This document shows positions 59,637 through 64,000 of a DNA stretch of 64,000 bases, piece by piece. The position numbers and the translations under genes were made by a program. Numbering within the stretch: the first letter of the stretch is position 1; every line of letters begins with the position of its first letter. Below the pieces are notes generated by a model that saw nothing but the letters and a program-made list of their open reading frames with translations, searched no databases and was not told where the DNA came from. Source of the DNA: Streptomyces mashuensis (lineage in GTDB: Bacteria > Actinomycetota > Actinomycetes > Streptomycetales > Streptomycetaceae); contig NZ_BNBD01000012.1 in the NCBI RefSeq assembly GCF_014654785.1, forward strand, positions 1 through 64,000, given 5' to 3'.

Positions 59637-60842
59637 GTGAACGTGCTGGACATCGTGCTGCTGGTCGCCGCCGTGTGGTTCGCCGTGCTCGGCTACCGCC
59701 AGGGCTTCGTCGTGGGCGTGCTCTCCGTGACCGGCTTCCTCGGCGGCGGCCTGGCCGCCCTCTACGGGCTGCCGATCCTGTGGGACAACGTGACGGACGG
59801 CAGCGAGCCCGGCGGCCTCGCGGCCATCGGCGCGGTGGCCGTCGTGATCCTCTGCGCGTCGGTCGGCCAGGCGGCCACCACCCACCTCGGCAACAAGCTG
59901 CGCCGGCACATCACCTGGTCCCCTGCCCGCGCCCTGGACGCCACCGGCGGCGCCCTGGTCAACGTCATGGCGATGCTGCTGGTCGCGTGGCTGATCGGCG
60001 CGCTGCTGGCCAACGCCTCGCTGACGTCCGTCGGCAAGGAGGTGCGCAGCTCCAAGGTGCTGCTGGGGGTCACGGCCGTCCTGCCGGAGGAGGCCAGGAA
60101 CCGGACCTGGTTCACGGGCTTCACCAAGGTGCTGGCGCAGAACGGCCTGCCGCAGGTCTTCGCGCCGTTCTCGGCCGAGCCCATCACGCCCGTGCCGCCG
60201 CCCGACCCGGAGCTGGCCGGCAGCCCCGTCACGGAGGCCGCCCGGCACAGCATCGTCAAGGTCGTCGGCAATGCCCCCAGCTGCGGGAAGGTGCTGGAGG
60301 GCACCGGTTTCGCGTTCGCGCCGCACCGGGTGATGACCAACGCCCACGTCGTCGGCGGGGTCGACGAGCCGACCGTGCAGGTGGGCGGCGAGGGGCGGGC
60401 CTACGAGGCGAAGGTCGTGCTCTACGACTGGAAGCGCGACATCGCCGTGCTCGACGTGCCCGCGCTGAAGGCCCCGCCGCTGCGGTTCGCCGAGGACGAC
60501 GCGCGGAGCGGGAAGGACGCCATCGTGGCGGGCTTCCCGGAGAACGGCTCGTACGACGTGCGGGCCGCGCGCGTCCGCAGCCGGGTGCAGGCGGGCGGGC
60601 CCGACATCTACCACCGCGGCAACGTGCGCCGCGACGTGTACTCGCTCTACGCCACCGTCCGGCAGGGCAACTCCGGCGGCCCGCTGCTGACGCCCGACGG
60701 CGAGGTCTACGGGGTGGTGTTCGCCAAGTCCCTCGACGACCCCGACACGGGGTATGCGCTGACGGCCGCCGAGGTGCGTGGGGACGCCGTGGAGGGCCGT
60801 ACGGCCTCGGCGCGGGTCAACACCCAGAGCTGCGCCCTGTAA
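59637..60842 (+). CDS. MarP-like membrane serine protease (401 aa)
   Basis: CvpA-type membrane domain with four helices (about residues 2-20, 28-46, 60-80 and 100-120) followed by an extracytoplasmic trypsin-like domain. Catalytic His in TNAHVVGG (about 236-243), Asp in KRDIAVLDV (about 270-278), and Ser in GNSGGPLL (about 350-357). This is the MarP (Rv3671c) architecture, a protease for acid and oxidative stress survival in mycobacteria. The GTG at 59637 has GCGAGG about 10 bases upstream. The stress role in this organism is inference. Confidence 0.92.
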   Translation: MNVLDIVLLVAAVWFAVLGYRQGFVVGVLSVTGFLGGGLAALYGLPILWDNVTDGSEPGGLAAIGAVAVVILCASVGQAATTHLGNKLRRHITWSPARALDATGGALVNVMAMLLVAWLIGALLANASLTSVGKEVRSSKVLLGVTAVLPEEARNRTWFTGFTKVLAQNGLPQVFAPFSAEPITPVPPPDPELAGSPVTEAARHSIVKVVGNAPSCGKVLEGTGFAFAPHRVMTNAHVVGGVDEPTVQVGGEGRAYEAKVVLYDWKRDIAVLDVPALKAPPLRFAEDDARSGKDAIVAGFPENGSYDVRAARVRSRVQAGGPDIYHRGNVRRDVYSLYATVRQGNSGGPLLTPDGEVYGVVFAKSLDDPDTGYALTAAEVRGDAVEGRTASARVNTQSCAL

Positions 60843-60903
60843 GGCCCCCAGGGGGCCTACAGGGCTGCCGGAGGGCCGCCGCGGGCCCCGTAGGGCGGGC
60901 GGC

Positions 60904-61113
60904 TCAGCGGCTGCGTGGGTGGCGCAGGCGGGCCGACACCCAGCGGGCGCGGCGGTGGAGGATGCGCGGAATGCCCATGCGGGGGTCGGGACCGCCCCGC
61001 GGCCGGTGCTCGCCCCAGGCGTCCCGGTCGGGTCCTTCCGTCACCGCCAGCGAGGCGTCGGCCTCGGTGGCGCGCTCCTGAGTCAGGTCACGGTAGTCGT
61101 GCGTCCAGCCCAT
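60904..61113 (-). CDS. Small conserved-looking hypothetical protein (69 aa)
   Basis: Starts MGWTHDYRDLTQERATEADASL and ends in an Arg-rich tail. There is no known domain, signal peptide or membrane segment. It lies in the interval after the MarP-like gene and is read toward it on the minus strand. The start resembles small hypothetical proteins I have seen in Streptomyces, but this is weak evidence. Confidence 0.5.
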   Translation of the reverse strand: MGWTHDYRDLTQERATEADASLAVTEGPDRDAWGEHRPRGGPDPRMGIPRILHRRARWVSARLRHPRSR

Positions 61114-61281
61114 ACCTGAAGCTCTGCCCGGGGCCCGCGGTCGGTAATCGCCCCTGGGCCCCGCAATTGGCCTATGCGCGGGGCAAGTGGCGGACGGCAG
61201 GGCTCCTGTGGCGGACAGCAGGCCCCTGTGGCGGACGGCGGCACGCGCGCGTGGCGGCCGGCACCCGCTCTCTCCGTCCCC

Positions 61282-62292
61282 CTACCGGTCCGGTTCGGGG
61301 TCCTTGAGCCAGCTGATCAGCTCCGAGGAGAAGGCCAGCGGGTCCTCCTCGTGGGGGAAGTGCCCCAGGCCGTCGAAGAGCCGCCAGCGGTAGGGAGCCT
61401 CCACGTATTCGCCGGAGCCCGCGGCGGAACGGGTGCGCATCACCGGATCGAGCGACCCGTGCAGGTGCAGCGTGGGGACGCGCACCGGCCGCTTCATACG
61501 GCGGTTGAACTGGACGCCGTCGGGGCGCGCCATGGACCGCACCATCCAGCGGTACGGCTCGATCGAGCAGTGCGCGGTGGAGGGGATCGTCATGGCCAGG
61601 CGGTACGTCTCCACCGCCGCGTCGTCCGGGAGCCGGGGCCCGGACCAGTCCCGGATCAGCCGGCCCACCAGCGCCGCGTCGTCGGCGACCAGCCGGCGCT
61701 CGGGCAGCCAGGGCCGCTGGAAGCCCCAGATGTGGGCGCTCGCGGCGCTCTGCCGCGGGTCGGCCAGCATGGCCGACCGCCAGCGGCGCGGGTGCGGCAT
61801 CGAGGAGACCACCAGCCGGCGCACGAGCTTGGGCCGCATCACGGCGGCCGTCCACGCCAGGTAGCCGCCCAGGTCGTGCCCGACCAGCGCGGCGTCCGGC
61901 TCGCCCAGCGAGCGGATCACACCGGTGACGTCGAGCGCGAGGTTGGCCGGGTCGTAGCCGCGGGGCGTACGGTCGCTGCCGCCCACGCCGCGCAGGTCCA
62001 TGGCCACCGCGCGGAAGCCCGCCTCGGCGAGCGCCGTCATCTGGTGCCGCCACGTCCACCAGAACTGCGGGAAGCCGTGCAGGAGCAGCACCAGGGGGCC
62101 CTGCCCCGTCTCGGCGATGTGGAACCGAGCCCCGTTGGCCGCCACCTCGCGGTGGGTCCACGGCCCCTCCGGGCGGACGACCGAGGCGGCCGTCGCCGGC
62201 CCCTGGCCCGGCGCGGCCGGCGGGCCGGGTGGCGCGGGCCGGTCGGAGGAGCCGGGGGACGCGGGCGCTTCTGGGGTCTCGGGCACCGTCAT
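61282..62292 (-). CDS. Alpha/beta-fold hydrolase, epoxide-hydrolase-like (336 aa)
   Basis: After about 50 Pro/Ala-rich residues comes the alpha/beta hydrolase core: oxyanion segment LLLHGFPQFWWTWRHQ (about residues 68-83), nucleophile elbow VGHDLGGYLAW (about 136-146, Asp nucleophile as in epoxide hydrolases and haloalkane dehalogenases), and the His in GLGHFPHEEDP near the C terminus. The ATG overlaps the stop of the DUF1469 gene. Substrate unknown. Confidence 0.9.
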   Translation of the reverse strand: MTVPETPEAPASPGSSDRPAPPGPPAAPGQGPATAASVVRPEGPWTHREVAANGARFHIAETGQGPLVLLLHGFPQFWWTWRHQMTALAEAGFRAVAMDLRGVGGSDRTPRGYDPANLALDVTGVIRSLGEPDAALVGHDLGGYLAWTAAVMRPKLVRRLVVSSMPHPRRWRSAMLADPRQSAASAHIWGFQRPWLPERRLVADDAALVGRLIRDWSGPRLPDDAAVETYRLAMTIPSTAHCSIEPYRWMVRSMARPDGVQFNRRMKRPVRVPTLHLHGSLDPVMRTRSAAGSGEYVEAPYRWRLFDGLGHFPHEEDPLAFSSELISWLKDPEPDR

Positions 62293-62747
62293 ACGGACGA
62301 GCGTGTCACAGATGCGTCCGCCGGACCCGCGGCAGCGGCGGATCGCGGGTGCGGCTTGACGGTGCCGAGCACGGCGGCCGTCTCGCGGGCGGACGCGATG
62401 CTCCTCTCCGGCTTGCTGATCTTCTTGAACTTGGCCACGGCCAGCAGGCCCAGGGCCGCCGCCAGCAGCAGGAACGCGCCACCGGTGATCAGGAACGACC
62501 AGGCCAGGCCCAGGCCCAGGTTGTGGATGCCGTAGGCCGCGGCGAAGCTCAGCACCGGCAGGGAGAACAGCGCCAGGACGCCCGCGGCGGCGATGGCGCC
62601 GCCGCCGATGCCCACGCGGCGGGCGTCCTCGCGCAGCTCGGCCTTGGCCAGTGCGATCTCGTCGTGCACCAGCGCGGACAGCTCGGTGGTGGCCTGGGCC
62701 ACCAGCTGGCCGAGGCTGCGGTTCGCGCCGTCGTCGGCTGCGCTCAT
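62289..62747 (-). CDS. Phage holin-like DUF1469 membrane protein (152 aa)
   Basis: Helical N terminus (LGQLVAQATTELSALVHDEIALAKAELRED, about residues 11-40) followed by two membrane segments: about 49-71 (GGAIAAAGVLALFSLPVLSFAAAY) and 80-101 (LAWSFLITGGAFLLLAAALGLL). This is the DUF1469 / phage holin superfamily III type, common in actinobacteria and not of phage origin here. Function unknown. The ATG at 62747 has GGGAGCA upstream; it overlaps the downstream hydrolase gene. Confidence 0.88.
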   Translation of the reverse strand: MSAADDGANRSLGQLVAQATTELSALVHDEIALAKAELREDARRVGIGGGAIAAAGVLALFSLPVLSFAAAYGIHNLGLGLAWSFLITGGAFLLLAAALGLLAVAKFKKISKPERSIASARETAAVLGTVKPHPRSAAAAGPADASVTRSSV

Positions 62748-62851
62748 CGGCTGCTCCCTCATCGTCCTCATCGTCTTCGGCTTCTTCTTTGCAGGTATGC
62801 CCGTCACGGCAGGTATGCCCGCCAAGGACGTCGCGCGTAAAGACTCTCAGA

Positions 62852-64000
62852 TCATGCCCGGCCGTCGTCCTGGGTGGTGCGGCCCGCGGCCAGCTCGGCC
62901 AGCCTGCGGTGCTCGGCGGCCCGGGCCTCGTACTTCGCGGCCATGCGCAGGTGGAACTCGGGGTTGTGCTCCTCGTAGATGTCGGGGATGCCGTCCTCGT
63001 CCTCGTCGCGCTCCTCGTCGGCGGTGAGCTTCTTGTACTTGTTGTCGCGCATTTTGAGGAGGGCGCCCGACACGACGGCGGCTGTCAGCGATCCGACGAG
63101 GACGGCGGCCTTCACCTCGCCGGCGAGCACGGCGTCGTCGCCGAAAGCCAGCTCGCCGATGAGGAGCGAGACGGTGAAGCCGATGCCGGCGAGGGCGGCC
63201 ACGGCGAGCACGTCGGGCCACTTCAGGTCGGGGTTGAGCTCGGCGCGGGTGAAGCGGGCCGCGGCCCAGGTGCCGCCGAAGACCCCGACGGCCTTGCCCA
63301 CCACCAGGCCGAGGACGACGCCGAGCGTCTCGGGCCGGGTGAACACGTCCGCGAGGGCGCCGCCGGTCACGGCCACACCGGCGGAGAAGAGCGCGAAGAG
63401 GGGGACGGCCAGGCCCGCCGACAGGGGGCGCACGAGGTGCTCGATGTGCTCGCCGGGGGAGTGCTCCTCGTCCTCATGGCGCGTGCAGCGCAGCATGAGC
63501 CCCATGGCGACGCCGGCGATGGTGGCGTGCACGCCGCTGTTGTACATGAGCGCCCAGTTGACGACGGCCAGCGGTACGTAGACGTACCAGCCGCGTACGC
63601 CCTTGCGCAGGAGCAGCCAGAAGACGGCGAGGCCGACGACGGCGAAGCCGAGCGCCGCGAAGTTCAGCTTCGAGGTGAAGAAGACGGCGATGATGAGGAT
63701 CGCGAAGAGGTCGTCGACGACGGCGAGGGTCAGCAGGAAGGCACGCAGGGCCGAGGGCAGGGCGGTGCCGATGACGGCGAGGACGGCGAGGGCGAAGGCG
63801 ATGTCCGTGGCGGTGGGGACGGCCCAGCCGCCCAGGGAGCCGCCGCCGGTGGTGGCGACCGCCGTGTAGACGAGGGCGGGCACGGCCATGCCGCACAGGG
63901 CGGCGACGACGGGCAGGATCGCGGCCTTGGGGTCGCGGAGTTCGCCGGCGACGAGTTCGCGTTTGAGCTCGATGCCGGCGACGAAGAAGAAGACCGCGAG
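62852..64000 (-). CDS. nhaA: Na+/H+ antiporter NhaA (partial, 5' end beyond window)
   Basis: Sodium-proton antiporter. At the right edge the frame is open to base 64000 on the minus strand and begins with FFFVAGIELKRELVAGELRDPKAAILP, which is internal to NhaA. Later comes the ion-site VVDDLFAILIIAVFF with the Asp pair, then many membrane helices. The C-terminal 60 or so residues are cytoplasmic and charged. The N-terminal part, with the first helices, lies outside the window. Confidence 0.94.
   Translation of the reverse strand, partial: LAVFFFVAGIELKRELVAGELRDPKAAILPVVAALCGMAVPALVYTAVATTGGGSLGGWAVPTATDIAFALAVLAVIGTALPSALRAFLLTLAVVDDLFAILIIAVFFTSKLNFAALGFAVVGLAVFWLLLRKGVRGWYVYVPLAVVNWALMYNSGVHATIAGVAMGLMLRCTRHEDEEHSPGEHIEHLVRPLSAGLAVPLFALFSAGVAVTGGALADVFTRPETLGVVLGLVVGKAVGVFGGTWAAARFTRAELNPDLKWPDVLAVAALAGIGFTVSLLIGELAFGDDAVLAGEVKAAVLVGSLTAAVVSGALLKMRDNKYKKLTADEERDEDEDGIPDIYEEHNPEFHLRMAAKYEARAAEHRRLAELAAGRTTQDDGRA

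Noticed and set aside
58260..60614. A 784-codon minus-strand frame across the NUDIX and MarP-like genes
   Set aside because: It opposes recognised domains and has low-complexity composition typical of a shadow frame.
62289..62747. Prophage holin
   Set aside because: DUF1469 proteins carry the holin name but are common chromosomal membrane proteins; no phage genes are nearby.

Overview
The window is high-GC actinobacterial DNA, almost certainly from a Streptomyces or close relative. The marks are strong third-position G/C bias, frequent GTG starts with tight ATGA/GTGA overlaps, a WhiB-like developmental regulator, DUF397/DUF5753 regulator pairs, and blocks of core genes in an order I recall from Streptomyces (SRP RNA-dnaX-ybaB-recR-DUF5063-ask-asd; PBP-wblA-two ArsA-like ATPases-DUF4177-RidA-NUDIX-MBL-crp-nth-NUDIX-marP-nhaA). 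Family names and orthologies are from memory; no database was searched.

Region 1 (1-8908) looks like the right part of an integrated element. It has an XRE regulator, an excisionase-like HTH protein and a tyrosine integrase (229-2492), a strong terminator, then a complete type I restriction-modification operon hsdM-hsdS-hsdR on the minus strand (8448-2538). The segment ends at a tRNA-Ser(GGA) gene whose 3' end faces the element, with a pair of short direct repeats that resemble integrase arm sites. The left end of the element lies outside the window.

Region 2 (9075-22484) is ordinary chromosome: SRP RNA, dnaX, ybaB, recR, DUF5063, aspartokinase, aspartate-semialdehyde dehydrogenase, a SigE-type sigma factor with a linked membrane protein, SURF1, an S9 peptidase and a LysR regulator. 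A decayed integrase (22501-22792) is left from an older element.

Region 3 (22924-45699) is a 22.8-kb integrative mobilizable element in tRNA-Pro(CGG), bounded by identical 42-bp repeats of the tRNA 3' half. From left to right it holds: an ImmA/IrrE regulator with a small partner gene; an FtsX/LolD ABC transporter with a small secreted two-cysteine protein; a five-gene lasso peptide cluster (precursor A, cyclase C, RRE protein B1, leader protease B2 and a protein-isoaspartate methyltransferase homologue, 33226-29372); a DUF5753/DUF397/histidine-kinase-like ATPase regulatory group; the mobilization and replication genes (MobA relaxase, MobC, DUF2637 membrane protein, DUF3631 ATPase); an XRE-Xis-Int module with palindromic operators; and an HNH endonuclease with a decayed HNH copy. 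The integrase carries a LacI-type helix-turn-helix inside its catalytic domain. The lasso cluster with its methyltransferase is the most interesting system here. Its predicted product is a 27-residue core with a nine-residue Gly1-Asp9 ring and probable methylation or aspartimide formation on another Asp.

Region 4 (45658-64000) is chromosome again: tRNA-Pro, a Pr6Pr membrane protein, a metallophosphoesterase, a YqeY protein, a class A penicillin-binding protein, wblA, two ArsA-like ATPases, DUF4177, RidA, NUDIX and MBL hydrolases, crp, nth, a CoA-type NUDIX hydrolase, a MarP-like membrane protease, an alpha/beta hydrolase, a DUF1469 membrane protein and a partial nhaA.
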